64,000 nucleotides of DNA, from contig NZ_AECZ01000010.1 of the NCBI RefSeq assembly GCF_000179555.1, positions 1 through 64,000 of the forward strand. The letters are read 5' to 3'. Shown in pieces: positions 47,216-56,557 of this stretch (positions within the stretch are counted from its first letter, which is position 1; each line of letters begins with the position of its first letter). The position numbers were made by a program, and so were the translations under genes. The stretch comes from Solidesulfovibrio fructosivorans JJ]. GTDB taxonomy: Bacteria > Desulfobacterota > Desulfovibrionia > Desulfovibrionales > Desulfovibrionaceae. A model generated the notes under the pieces. The model saw only the letters and a program-made list of their open reading frames with translations, ran no database searches and was not told the origin of the DNA.

Positions 47216-48370
47216 CTAGGCACCCAATCGCGGCAGCGTGGCACAGGCGGCGTAAGCGTCGCGCACAACCCGCGCCGTACGCTCCCAGGAAAAAAGCTTG
47301 GCCCGGACCAAGGACTTTTGCCGCAGCGCTTCCCGCAAGACGGCATCGTCCGCGAGCTTCGCCATGGCCTGGGCAAGTCCCGCCACATCCAGCGGATCGA
47401 CCATGAGGGCCGCCTCCCCCGCCACCTCGGGCAAGGACGTGGCGTCGGAACAAACGACCGCCGCGCCAAGGCTCATGGCCTCCAGCACCGGCAGGCCGAA
47501 GCCCTCGAAAAGCGAGGGATACAGAAATGCGTGGCAGTTGGCGTAGAGCCAGGCCAGCTCGGCGTCGGAGACATAGCCCGTGAAAACGAGGTGGTCGGCG
47601 ATGCCGAGCTCCCCCACCGTGCGGGCCACGTCGTCCATGAGCCAGCCCTTGCCCCCGGCCAGGACCAGCGGCATGCTCCCGCCCGTTTCCTTGCGCCAGG
47701 CGGCGTAGGCGGCAAAGAGCCGCTCATGGTTCTTGCGCGGTTCGATGGTGCCCACGCACAGCCAATAGCCCCCGGACGCGATAGCGTCGGCGATGCGTGG
47801 CCGGGCCTGGGGCGAAGCGGTCGAAAAACGGCTGGCCAGGGGCGCGACAACCGTCCGGGAGCGCGGGTAATGGGGAAAAATCCTCAAGAAGTGGTCGAGG
47901 GAATATTCGGAGATGGAAACCACGTAATCCGCCGTGGTCGCGGCCCGGAACACGCCGTCGAAACAGCCGGTGCGGTTGCCCTCGGTGGTCCAGGCCGGAT
48001 TGTCCAGAAACGACAGGTCATAGAGCGTGTAGACGAGCTGGGCGCGGGCAAGCCCCGTGGGACAGAAAAAATTGTTGGCGTGGACAATGTCCGGATTGCC
48101 GAGCCTGGCCTCGAAATCGGCCGGGGGCTGGCGGAAAAAGCGCTTCTGGCTCCAAAACCGGCGAAAGGTCGGCCCCAGGCGAAAGCGGCTTCCGGCCGGG
48201 CGCAGGCAGGCCTTGGGCCAGGGCTCCCACCAGAAATCCCCGAAGGCCGGATAGAGCAGGTAATCGTTGTCCCGGTCGACGGCGGCCAGGGCGGCAAGCA
48301 GGCCGGCGGCGAAATAGCCGCAGCCGGCCTTGCCCGCGCCGGTCTGGGACACGTCGAAGCCGATTTTCAT
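47216..48370 (-). CDS. GT4-family glycosyltransferase
   Basis: 384-residue GT-B glycosyltransferase. The acceptor domain starts MKIGFDVSQTGAGKAGCGYFA; the hinge has VGTIEPRKNHE and the donor domain has the EGFGLPVLEAM motif with CSDATSLPEVAGEAA, as in mannosyltransferase-like GT4 enzymes (WbpY/WbdB types). Donor probably a GDP- or UDP-sugar. Its ATG overlaps the upstream GT2 stop (ATGA). It is the last gene of the minus-strand glycan run. Confidence 0.9.
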   Translation of the reverse strand: MKIGFDVSQTGAGKAGCGYFAAGLLAALAAVDRDNDYLLYPAFGDFWWEPWPKACLRPAGSRFRLGPTFRRFWSQKRFFRQPPADFEARLGNPDIVHANNFFCPTGLARAQLVYTLYDLSFLDNPAWTTEGNRTGCFDGVFRAATTADYVVSISEYSLDHFLRIFPHYPRSRTVVAPLASRFSTASPQARPRIADAIASGGYWLCVGTIEPRKNHERLFAAYAAWRKETGGSMPLVLAGGKGWLMDDVARTVGELGIADHLVFTGYVSDAELAWLYANCHAFLYPSLFEGFGLPVLEAMSLGAAVVCSDATSLPEVAGEAALMVDPLDVAGLAQAMAKLADDAVLREALRQKSLVRAKLFSWERTARVVRDAYAACATLPRLGA

Positions 48371-49254
48371 AGCGCCCCGCCGGGACGAATGAGCCCGCGC
48401 GTGAGCCACGACAGCGTGGTGCGGGCAAGCGCTCCCGAAACGCCCCGGTTCCAGCGCACGGACGCGCCAAGGGAGGCCAGGGCCACGGCCGGAGTGAAGG
48501 CCCGGCCCTTTTCGGCAAGCTTCCACTTCTCCCGGACCAGAGCATGGGCGTAGTTGCACAGCCAGCGGTCCGGCACCCGGCCGAAGGTGGCGGCCATCAT
48601 GTCGTTGATCTCGGCATGGACTGTAAGCTTGGCGCCCGAGGTCTTGGTCTGGGGATAAAAGCGCGACCCGGCGAGTTTTCGCGGCAAATAGGCGAAGACC
48701 GCCCCACCCTTGGCCAGCCGCAGCCAGAACTCGTAATCGAGGGTGTATTGCCAGCGCAGGTCGAGGGCCCCGAAGCGCTCCACCACCCGCCGCCGAAAAA
48801 ACGCGGCCGGCTGGCAGATGATGCAGCGATCCTTCAGCCGCTCCAGACGGAACGGCTCGGCCGGATAGGGCTCGATGACGGCGTCGTCCACATCGATATG
48901 GTCGCCGTCGCCGTAGACCACATCCACGTCCGGCCGGGACGCAAAAACCTCAAGCACCGCTTGAAGGGTTCCGGGATAGTAGACGTCGTCGGAATTGAGC
49001 CAGGCAATGACCTCGCCCGAGGTCGCGGCAATGCCCTTGTTGACGGCGTCGGGCTGCCCCTTGTCGCGCTCGGAACGGTAGCGCAGCCGGCCGCCGTAAC
49101 TGTCAAGAATCGAGACCGTCTCGTCCGTGCTGCCGCCGTCCATGACCACGTATTCCAGGTCGCACGCGCCCTGCTGGGACAGCACGCTCTCGATGGTGCG
49201 GCCGATGAAACGCCCCTGGTTGTAGGACGGCGTGATGGCGCTGACGCTTAGCAT
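48367..49254 (-). CDS. GT2-family glycosyltransferase
   Basis: 295-residue GT-A enzyme. ITPSYNQGRFIGRTIESVLSQ, VMDGGSTDETVSIL and WLNSDDVYYPG (the metal-binding DxD region) are classic GT2. The C-terminal 100 residues are helical and basic and may contact the membrane. It overlaps the upstream methyltransferase-GT4 gene by 7 bp and the downstream GT4 gene by 3 bp, so all three are produced together. Confidence 0.9.
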   Translation of the reverse strand: MLSVSAITPSYNQGRFIGRTIESVLSQQGACDLEYVVMDGGSTDETVSILDSYGGRLRYRSERDKGQPDAVNKGIAATSGEVIAWLNSDDVYYPGTLQAVLEVFASRPDVDVVYGDGDHIDVDDAVIEPYPAEPFRLERLKDRCIICQPAAFFRRRVVERFGALDLRWQYTLDYEFWLRLAKGGAVFAYLPRKLAGSRFYPQTKTSGAKLTVHAEINDMMAATFGRVPDRWLCNYAHALVREKWKLAEKGRAFTPAVALASLGASVRWNRGVSGALARTTLSWLTRGLIRPGGAL

Positions 49255-51839
49255 GACCTGCCCTCCTCGCCGTAACGCAGGTCCACGTCCCGGGCCCCGT
49301 CGGTCAGGCGCAGCTCCTGGCAGCGCGCGGAGAGCTTGCGCCGGTCCGCCCCGGGACCGACGGCGTCGCCACGCCGCGCCCCGTCGAAGAGAAATTCCAC
49401 GTATCCGCCATGGGGCGGCACGTCCGGATCAATGGCGGCCGATTTACCCGAAGCGAGCGTCACCGGCCGGCCGTAGGGCTTGCCGTTGACCAGGGTCGCG
49501 ATGCGCACCTGTCCCGACGGCGCGCCGGCCGGCAGATCGAAGCGTGCCCGCAGCCATTGGCGATGGGCGGCCGGGCCGCAGGCCACAAAAAGCCGCGAAC
49601 CGCACCAGCCGTCGCCATAAAGCCCGCGCACGGCCGTGCTCTGGGACACGGGCCGGGCCAGCACGTCCTCGAAGACGCGAAGGTACTTGCGGGCCATGTC
49701 GTCCGGACCGCCGAAGACGCCGAGGCGCTCCCGGCCCTTGCGCACGAGCTCCTCGGCCAGCCCCTCTTCGTCCAGCAGGCGGGTGAGCGCCGCCACGATG
49801 TCGTCGGGACGCCGGGGATCAAAATAGAGCGCCGCGTCGCCGCCCACCTCGGGCAGGCTGGTGACGTCGGAGCAGACGATGGGCGTGCCAACGGCCATGG
49901 CCTCGACCAGCGGCATGCCGAACCCCTCGAAAAGCGAGGGAAAGACCAGCGCCCGGGCCCCGGTCAGAAGCGCCGAGAGGTCCGCGTCCGACACGTAGCC
50001 GGCAAAGACCGCCCGCCCCTCCAGGCCAAGGGCGGCCACGGCCTGTCCCAGTTCCTGGCGCAGGCCCGTATCCGCGCCGGTAAGGACCAGACGCAACGGC
50101 TCCGGACGCCCGGCGGCCAGCATGCCAAAGGCGGTCAGCAACATTCTATGGTTCTTATGGGGCCAGAAATTGGCCGGATAGAGCAGATAATCGTCCCTTT
50201 CGAGCCCCAGTCGCTCCCGAATGGCCGCGACAGCCGCCATATCGGTGCGCGTGAGCCGCCTGGGCAGGGAGATATGCACCGTGGCCGTGCGCCCGTCCGG
50301 CACGTTGCCCTGTTCGAGCACGGTGCGGCGCGCGAATTCGGAAATGCACACCAGCCGTTCGCAGCACCGGGCGGCGGTCAGAAAGGTCCGCTCCCGGCCG
50401 GCCTCTTCGTCGGGGCTGAAAAACTGCGGATAATAGGCGTATTGCAGGTCATAGATGACCGAAACGGCCGGCACGTCGGGATGGTGGAAATAGGGCATGG
50501 TGAAGGGACAAAAAAGCAAGTCCACCTTTTTCCCCTGCCAGTGCGAAAGCGCCTTGCCCGGCCCGACCGCTCCCGCCTTGGCGCGCTCCATGTTCGGCGC
50601 GTCCAGGTGCGACAGTTCGTCGTACGCCGCCTCCGAAACAATGCAGACGAAGCGCCAATGCGGCCGCATGTCGCGCAGGGCATGGAGCAGGAGAATGGTC
50701 ATGAGCTTGGCCCCGCCGTTGTCCCCACCGGGGAGCACCGGCGTCAGGTCCACGACCACCAGGATATCGCCGGCCGTATCCCGCGCCGGAAGTTCCCGGC
50801 GCAGCCCGGGCGCGGCCAGCACGTACTTGACGGCCTTATTGAACGCCCAGGCCGCCCGGCCCCAGCGCAAAAGCACCTTGTTGACAAGGCGCGGCAGCCG
50901 CCCCTGGGCTGTCCAGCCCGAGGCCGTCTCGCGAATCACCCCTTCCAGGCCGCCAAGGCTCGTCGCCTCGGCCCCGGACAACTCCACGGCCTGCTTCTCG
51001 GCCGCCTCGGCCCGGTCGGTCAGGTCCAGCATGGCCTGGATCATACGACCGTCCGGCGTGGCGCAAAGGGCCTTTTCCACGGCCGACCGGCCATGTTCGG
51101 CAATCTCCTGTCGTCCGGCCACGAACAACATGTCGTAGGGGAAAAGCGGCGTCTCGAAGCGGAAATGATCCAGCCCGGCAAAGGTGAAAAGCTCGCGCAC
51201 GGCCTTTTCGCTGTACAGATACAGATGCTCCGCTGGCAGCAGCATGCGCGAAAACGGATTGCCCTCGGCCAGAAGCCGTTCATGGGCCATGCCGGCCGGA
51301 AACCGGGGCGTCTGCACGAACACCACGCCGCCCGGAGCCAGAAGCGCGCCCACACGGCGCAGCATCTCCACCGGATCGGGCAGATGCTCCAGCACGTCCA
51401 TGAGCACCACGGCGCGAAGGCTCCCCGGCGCGATCTCCTGCTCCTCCAGCGGACCGGACAGCATCGTCACGCCGAAAAGCCCGCCGGCAATCCCGGCAAT
51501 GGAGGCGTCCAGCTCCAGGCCGCGCGCACGGAATCCGGCCTTGCCCAACAGCGCCGTAAAACCGCCATGGGCGCAACCCAGCTCCAGCACGTCGCCGGGC
51601 GGCAAACAGGCTTTCAAGAACCGCCGCAGCCAATAGACGCAGCGTTCGGGCAAATCCAGCCGCGCCCGGGTCTCGATGGTTGGCTGGCCCAGATCGGATT
51701 CCTGGTGCCCGAACCAATAGTCGCGGCCATAGCCTTCTTCCCGCTCTTCCCGCGATACCAACGTGCCGCAGGCCGGACACAACATGTACCCGTCGCTATA
51801 AGGCTCCAACCCGCCCGTCCCGCACCAACACTGCCGCAT
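49248..51839 (-). CDS. Methyltransferase-GT4 glycosyltransferase fusion
   Basis: 863-residue multidomain protein. A cysteine-containing start (CWC, then CPAC) resembles a small zinc ribbon. A class I methyltransferase domain follows (VLELGCAHGGF, DVLEHLPDP, GGVVFVQTPRF; about 60-280). A linker leads to a GT4 domain (about 360-740; PANFWPHKNHRML, EGFGMPLVEAMAVG). The last 110 residues are beta-rich and may bind sugar. Such fusions can modify and extend, or cap, a glycan chain. AAGGAG precedes the ATG at 51839. It heads the minus-strand run of three glycan genes. Confidence 0.85.
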   Translation of the reverse strand: MRQCWCGTGGLEPYSDGYMLCPACGTLVSREEREEGYGRDYWFGHQESDLGQPTIETRARLDLPERCVYWLRRFLKACLPPGDVLELGCAHGGFTALLGKAGFRARGLELDASIAGIAGGLFGVTMLSGPLEEQEIAPGSLRAVVLMDVLEHLPDPVEMLRRVGALLAPGGVVFVQTPRFPAGMAHERLLAEGNPFSRMLLPAEHLYLYSEKAVRELFTFAGLDHFRFETPLFPYDMLFVAGRQEIAEHGRSAVEKALCATPDGRMIQAMLDLTDRAEAAEKQAVELSGAEATSLGGLEGVIRETASGWTAQGRLPRLVNKVLLRWGRAAWAFNKAVKYVLAAPGLRRELPARDTAGDILVVVDLTPVLPGGDNGGAKLMTILLLHALRDMRPHWRFVCIVSEAAYDELSHLDAPNMERAKAGAVGPGKALSHWQGKKVDLLFCPFTMPYFHHPDVPAVSVIYDLQYAYYPQFFSPDEEAGRERTFLTAARCCERLVCISEFARRTVLEQGNVPDGRTATVHISLPRRLTRTDMAAVAAIRERLGLERDDYLLYPANFWPHKNHRMLLTAFGMLAAGRPEPLRLVLTGADTGLRQELGQAVAALGLEGRAVFAGYVSDADLSALLTGARALVFPSLFEGFGMPLVEAMAVGTPIVCSDVTSLPEVGGDAALYFDPRRPDDIVAALTRLLDEEGLAEELVRKGRERLGVFGGPDDMARKYLRVFEDVLARPVSQSTAVRGLYGDGWCGSRLFVACGPAAHRQWLRARFDLPAGAPSGQVRIATLVNGKPYGRPVTLASGKSAAIDPDVPPHGGYVEFLFDGARRGDAVGPGADRRKLSARCQELRLTDGARDVDLRYGEEGRSC

Positions 51840-51866
51840 TGTGGCTCCTTGGGACTGGGAGAGGAA

Positions 51867-51912
51867 CCGGGGGAGGGAACCCCTTTTTGCAAAAAGGGGT
51901 TCCCTCCCCCGG
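51867..51912. repeat. Type B intergenic palindrome (copy 3)
   Basis: A perfect 46-bp palindrome (51867-51889 with 51890-51912), arms beginning CCGGGGGAGGGAACCCC, followed by GGACCCCC and CCCCAAAAACTCTT. It lies directly upstream of the methyltransferase-GT4 gene. Confidence 0.85.
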
Positions 51913-52204
51913 ACCCCCACCCTCCCCAAAAACTCTTAAAAGTATGAGGGCAACGCTATTCTTTTCTTTCCATGCGGCGCTTCGCCGCTGGCGCACCTTG
52001 TCGCCGCAATCGCGTCCGGCGTCGAGGGGCCCCAAGCCCCTCGTGCCGCCGGGCCGATTGCGGCGACAAACGTCGATGCCCCGCCGCCCAAAGCAAGTCA
52101 CCCCACCACCGCACGCACAAGTCAGGGGGGTCCGGGGGGCCCTCGGCCTCCCGGCGGGTCCAGGGCAGCGCCCTGGCCGGGCCCGGGGCGGAGCCCCGCG
52201 TACC
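51913..52204. other. GC-rich intergenic stretch packed with palindromes
   Basis: With the adjoining type B copy this makes a 365-bp gene-free region between the Wzt gene end and the methyltransferase-GT4 gene start. It contains hairpins at 51974-51988 (GCGGCG/CGCCGC), 51998-52069 (15-bp arms with an inner 8-bp stem), 52160-52176 (CCAGGGC/GCCCTGG) and 52185-52197 (GGGGC/GCCCC). I see no coding frame or known RNA. Confidence 0.6.
51998..52069. repeat. Nested palindrome
   Basis: Perfect 15-bp arms TTGTCGCCGCAATCG and CGATTGCGGCGACAA (51998-52012, 52055-52069) enclose CGAGGGGC-N5-GCCCCTCG (52023-52043). The whole can fold as a long branched hairpin, like a REP/BIME-type element. Confidence 0.7.
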
Positions 52205-53590
52205 CTATCCCTTACCGCCACCATACAACCGCATGGCCGCCTGTCCGGGCAGGTTGGCCACGCCGTGATGGGTGAGCTGCACGGGCGTGGTGTCGCGGCT
52301 GCGGAAGGTGACCATGAAATCCCCGGCCTTGGTCAGGATGGAGATGACGGTGATGCGGCTCTCCAGTTCCTGATGGGAAAGGTTCGAGCGGCGGTTGAAG
52401 TCCGCAAGGCTCAGAGTCGAAAAACCGAGATTGAAGGTATATTCGCCTGGAGCCAGGTCCAGATTGATATCGAAGCGCACGCGCAAGCTCGCTCCGGCCG
52501 GGGTGGCGGTCGGGTGTTCGCAGTTAAATTGCAGGGTGTTCTTGCCGAACACGATGATGCGCTTGTCGTTGATGATTTCCACTCCGGCCACGGCCACTTC
52601 CAGGTCATGGGCGACGACGTAGCGGCAAAAAATGGAGACGGTCTCGCCCTGCTCGAAGCTGCGGCAGACATGGCCCGAGGCGTCGCAGACGGCCACGTGG
52701 GTGCAGGCGGCCCAGTCGTTGCTGGCCGCGGCGACGTCCGTAAGGTCGAGAAAGGCGTCGGGCTCCGGCCAGAAGCCGTCGGCGTCCTCCTCGGCGGGAA
52801 GCTCCGGGCACAAGGGTGTATTTTCGCCGGAAGAGCGGGGGACAACGCCGCCGCCGTCGCCGACCATGTAGCGTTTGACCGCCGCCGCCGCGTCGCCGAG
52901 AAAGGCGGCCCGGCCGCGCTCGATGAGAAGCGCCCGGTGGCAGAACTGGGCCACGTCGTTCATGGCGTGGGACACGAGCACCACCACCGTGCCGCGTGAC
53001 AGCAGTCCTTCCAGGCGCTGATAGCATTTCTGGCGGAAAAAGACGTCGCCTACGGCCAGAGCCTCGTCGATGATGAGCACTTCCGGCTCGAGGCTCGTGG
53101 TCACGGCGAAAGCAAGACGCAAAAACATGCCGCTGGAGTAGGTCTTGACGGGCTGGTCGAAATGGGGGCCGATATCGGCGAAGGCCGCGACTTCCTCCAT
53201 GCGTTCGTCGACCACGGCCCGGGGAATGCCGAGCACGGCGGCGTTGACGTAGACATTCTGGCGGCCGGTGAATTCCGGCTTGAACCCGGAGCCGAGTTCC
53301 AAAAGCGCGGTGGTGCGCTCGGGCAGGACCACCTCGCCGGCGGAAGGTTCGAGGACGCCGGCCAGGATTTGCAGCAAGGTGGATTTGCCGGCTCCGTTTT
53401 TGCCGATGATGCCGAAGGCCTCGCCGGGCATGACTTCGAATGAGATGTCGCGAAGCGCCCAGTGCTCGCGGTAAAGCGGCTTGCCGCCGGGCCAAAGGAG
53501 CTGGCGCAACCGGTCCTGGGGCCGGTCGTAGAGTTCGTACATCTTGGAGACGCCCCGGGCGTCGATGACGGGGGATACGTCAGACGGCAT
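52205..53590 (-). CDS. wzt: Polysaccharide ABC transporter ATPase with C-terminal sugar-binding-like domain (Wzt type)
   Basis: 461-residue ATPase exporting a lipid-linked glycan. Walker [10 protein letters not shown], signature [11 protein letters not shown] and Walker [11 protein letters not shown] are typical of Wzt/TagH/KpsT proteins. Residues about 270-461 form a beta-rich extension ([33 protein letters not shown]) like the Wzt C-terminal domain that recognises the terminal modification of O-antigen. The ATG at 53590 overlaps the end of the permease gene by 11 bp. A GC-rich palindrome cluster follows its stop. Confidence 0.92.
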   Translation of the reverse strand: MPSDVSPVIDARGVSKMYELYDRPQDRLRQLLWPGGKPLYREHWALRDISFEVMPGEAFGIIGKNGAGKSTLLQILAGVLEPSAGEVVLPERTTALLELGSGFKPEFTGRQNVYVNAAVLGIPRAVVDERMEEVAAFADIGPHFDQPVKTYSSGMFLRLAFAVTTSLEPEVLIIDEALAVGDVFFRQKCYQRLEGLLSRGTVVVLVSHAMNDVAQFCHRALLIERGRAAFLGDAAAAVKRYMVGDGGGVVPRSSGENTPLCPELPAEEDADGFWPEPDAFLDLTDVAAASNDWAACTHVAVCDASGHVCRSFEQGETVSIFCRYVVAHDLEVAVAGVEIINDKRIIVFGKNTLQFNCEHPTATPAGASLRVRFDINLDLAPGEYTFNLGFSTLSLADFNRRSNLSHQELESRITVISILTKAGDFMVTFRSRDTTPVQLTHHGVANLPGQAAMRLYGGGKG

Positions 53591-54467
53591 CGGCAAAGAG
53601 CCTCTTGACGCTCATGAAAAAGGCGTATCCGGCCAGCATGACCAGGGCGCTGGCGAGCGTGACCAGGGCGAGCGCCGTCCAGTCGGGCATCTGTCCCCAG
53701 ATGATGGTGCGGCGCAGGTGGTCGACCACGGGGTGCAGGGGATTGAGCGCCAGCAGTCGGCGGTAGGGTTCGGGCACGGCGGAAAGCGGATAAAGGATGG
53801 GCGTGGCGAAAAAGTAGAGCTGCACGGCCACGGCCACCATGTTGCCGAGGTCCTTGAGAAAAACGCCGACCGGGGCCAGGAGCCAGCAGATGCCGAGGGT
53901 GAACATGGTCAGCGGAATATAGGCCAGGGGCGCGAAAACGATGGTCCAGGAAAGCGAGCCGGTGGTGATGAGCACGCCAAGGGCCACCAGCCCCAGGCTG
54001 ATAAAGGATTCGAGGATGGCGGCGCACAGGATGCCGACCGGCAGGATTTCCAGGGGGAAGAGCACCTTTTTGATGAAATTGACGTTTTCCGTGAGCAGCC
54101 TTGGCGTGCGGTTGACGCTGCCGGCAAAGACCTCGAAAATCGCCAAGCCCGTGAAAAGGATCAAGGCATAGCCGGTGATGCCCCCGTCATGGCCCGCCCC
54201 GCCGGCCCAGCGAGCCTTGAACACGACCGAAAAAACAAAGGTATAAACGGCCAGGGTGGCCAGGGGGGAAACCAGCCCCCACAAAAAGCCGAGCTGGGCG
54301 CCGTGGTAGCGCGACAGGAATTCGATGCGGGCGAAGGTGGCAAGCACCTCGCGCCGTCGCCCGAAATGCCGCGCGAAAGCGACCGGCGAAAGGCCGGCCA
54401 AAAGGCCGGACCAAAACGATCCGGCACGGGGCCTTCGCACGACCATAACCATTTGAGACGTCTGCAT
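53580..54467 (-). CDS. wzm: Polysaccharide ABC transporter permease (Wzm type)
   Basis: 295-residue ABC-2 type permease with about six membrane helices: [46 protein letters not shown] and the [13 protein letters not shown] segment are hallmarks of Wzm/KpsM/RfbD. It pairs with the following Wzt-like ATPase to flip undecaprenyl-linked glycan. The start is uncertain: ATG 54467 is chosen, but no strong ribosome-binding site is seen and ATG 54452 is possible. It is divergent from the GT4-GT2 gene with about 90 bp between starts. Confidence 0.9.
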   Translation of the reverse strand: MQTSQMVMVVRRPRAGSFWSGLLAGLSPVAFARHFGRRREVLATFARIEFLSRYHGAQLGFLWGLVSPLATLAVYTFVFSVVFKARWAGGAGHDGGITGYALILFTGLAIFEVFAGSVNRTPRLLTENVNFIKKVLFPLEILPVGILCAAILESFISLGLVALGVLITTGSLSWTIVFAPLAYIPLTMFTLGICWLLAPVGVFLKDLGNMVAVAVQLYFFATPILYPLSAVPEPYRRLLALNPLHPVVDHLRRTIIWGQMPDWTALALVTLASALVMLAGYAFFMSVKRLFADAV

Positions 54468-54558
54468 GGAGCCGGTTGCATATTCGATGGAATTGACGCA
54501 TGTCAACGCATCCGCCGATACGGTCGTATCGCGGTTTTCATTCCCTGGAACACGATTC

Positions 54559-56553
54559 ATGCGCATCACCATAGACGCCAGTTCCCTTTCCCATCCCCAG
54601 CGCACCGGCATCGGCCGCTGCCTGGAATCCATTTTGCCGCATCTGGCGCGTCTGGCCGCCGGCCGCGACGAACTCATTCTCGTCTCGGGCAAGCCTATCG
54701 TCAACCGCACGGCCCTGGAGGTTCTCGCTTCCGGCGGCGCGCGGGCGCGCACGGTCAACGTGCCCTCGCTCTACGCTTGGCAGCAGACCGGCATGGCCTG
54801 GCAGATCCGGGCGGCCCGGGCGGACGTGCACTACGCCCCGGATGGGCTGCTTCCCTTGGCTTTTTGGGGGCGTAGCGTGGGCGTGGTCAATGACGTGCTC
54901 TACAAACGCCTGCCCCTTACCCTGCCCTGGCATATCCGGGCCGTTTTCGCCGCCCGCCAGAAGGCGAGCCTTTCCCGCCTGACTATTCCCCTGACGCTTT
55001 CGGCCTTCACCCGGCGGGAGCTGATGCGGGTCTACGGGCCGATGGCCTGCCGGGTGCGGCCGACGGATCTTTGCGCCGTGGACCATGACCGGTTCCGGCC
55101 GCTACGTCCCGAGGACGGGCCGGCCGTGGCCGCGTTTCGGGCCGCGCATGGCCTCACCGACGACTACGTCCTTTGCGTGGGCAACCTCATGGCCCACAAA
55201 AATCTCGGCGTGGCGCTGCGGGCGATGACCCGCCTCAATGCCGCCTCGCCCGAGCCCCCCCTGCGCCTGGCCCTGGTGGGGCACGGCGACCCGGCGGCCC
55301 TGGCCAGGCTCGCCCCGGAGGCGGCGGGCGCGGACTGGCTCACCTGCCTGGGCTACCTTTCCGATGCGGATGTGGGGCTTGCCTATCGGGCGGCGACGGC
55401 TTTCGTCTTTCCCTCGCGTTATGAGGGCTTCGGCCTGCCCATTCTGGAGGCCATGGCCAGCGGCATTCCCGTGGCCTATGCCGACGCGGCCTCGCTGCCC
55501 GAAGCCGCCGGAATCGCCGGCCTGCCCTTCCCTCCAGGCGACGACGCGGCCCTGGCCGATATCCTGACCCGCCTGCGAGGCGACGCCGACCTTCGCAGCC
55601 GACAAATCGCCTGTGGCGTCGACCGGGCCTCGGATTTTTCCTGGGCGGCCTGCGCCGGGCACGTGTACGACGCCCTTCGCGAAGCCTCGGGCAAGGGGCC
55701 GCTTCGCCTGCCCAAGGTCAGTATCGTCACGCCGTCTTTTAATCAGGCTAAATTCCTCCCGGAAACACTTGCCAGCGTGGCCGGGCAAAAAAGCATCGCC
55801 GTGGAGCATATCGTGCTCGACGGCGGCTCCACGGACGAAACGCCGGATATCCTGCGGCAGTGGAACAAAGAACTCGCCTATTGGCGCAGCGCCCCGGACG
55901 CCGGCCAGACGGCGGCCCTGGCCGAAGGTTTCGCCATGGCCACGGGCGAGGTCATGGGCTGGCTCAATTCCGACGACATCCTCTGGGACGAGGGCGCGCT
56001 CGCCGCCGTGGCCGAAGCCTTTGCCCGTCATCCCGAGGCGGTCATGGTCACCGGGGACACGGTGCTCACCGACCCGGACGGCAGGCCCGTCATGATCGAC
56101 ATGGTGCTCGCGCCCTCGGCCCGGCAGATGCGCCACACCATGGCCGTGCCCCAGCAGTCCACCTTTTTCCGGCGAGAGGCCTACCTCGCCGCCGGCGGCA
56201 TGGACAGGCGCTTCACCTACTGCATGGACTACGACCTGTTCGAGCGGATCAGCCGGCAAGGGAAAATCGTGCGCATCCCGCGCGTGATCGCTTCCTTCCG
56301 GCTGCACCCATCGGCCAAGACCGCCACCTGGCGCGACGTGTTCCGCCGGGATCTCCACGCCTGCCAGCACCGCCACGGCAGCGGCACGCTTCACGAACTG
56401 GCCATCAAGCTCGTGACCCTGGAAATCCGGCTGGAATCGGTCCTGGCCCAGCTCGGCGCGCTCCTTGGCGGCCGCCGGCTTCCGACCCAGGTCAACGCCC
56501 GCCTGGAACCCATGCGGGCCTACGCCCGCAAAAAACACGGGCTGGCCGGCTAA
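54559..56553 (+). CDS. GT4-GT2 double glycosyltransferase
   Basis: 664-residue fusion of two glycosyltransferases. Residues 1 to about 400 are GT4 (ITIDASSLSHPQRTGIGR start, GNLMAHKNL hinge, EGFGLPILEAMASG donor site). Residues about 410-664 are GT2 (VSIVTPSFNQAKFLPET, VLDGGSTDET, WLNSDDILW). Having both activities in one chain suggests two successive sugar additions to the same acceptor, as in capsule and O-antigen polymerases. The GT2 part resembles the separate GT2 at 48367-49254. Ribosome-binding sequence is modest (TGGAA). It is five bases from the next gene. Confidence 0.9.
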   Translation: MRITIDASSLSHPQRTGIGRCLESILPHLARLAAGRDELILVSGKPIVNRTALEVLASGGARARTVNVPSLYAWQQTGMAWQIRAARADVHYAPDGLLPLAFWGRSVGVVNDVLYKRLPLTLPWHIRAVFAARQKASLSRLTIPLTLSAFTRRELMRVYGPMACRVRPTDLCAVDHDRFRPLRPEDGPAVAAFRAAHGLTDDYVLCVGNLMAHKNLGVALRAMTRLNAASPEPPLRLALVGHGDPAALARLAPEAAGADWLTCLGYLSDADVGLAYRAATAFVFPSRYEGFGLPILEAMASGIPVAYADAASLPEAAGIAGLPFPPGDDAALADILTRLRGDADLRSRQIACGVDRASDFSWAACAGHVYDALREASGKGPLRLPKVSIVTPSFNQAKFLPETLASVAGQKSIAVEHIVLDGGSTDETPDILRQWNKELAYWRSAPDAGQTAALAEGFAMATGEVMGWLNSDDILWDEGALAAVAEAFARHPEAVMVTGDTVLTDPDGRPVMIDMVLAPSARQMRHTMAVPQQSTFFRREAYLAAGGMDRRFTYCMDYDLFERISRQGKIVRIPRVIASFRLHPSAKTATWRDVFRRDLHACQHRHGSGTLHELAIKLVTLEIRLESVLAQLGALLGGRRLPTQVNARLEPMRAYARKKHGLAG

Positions 56554-56557
56554 AGTT

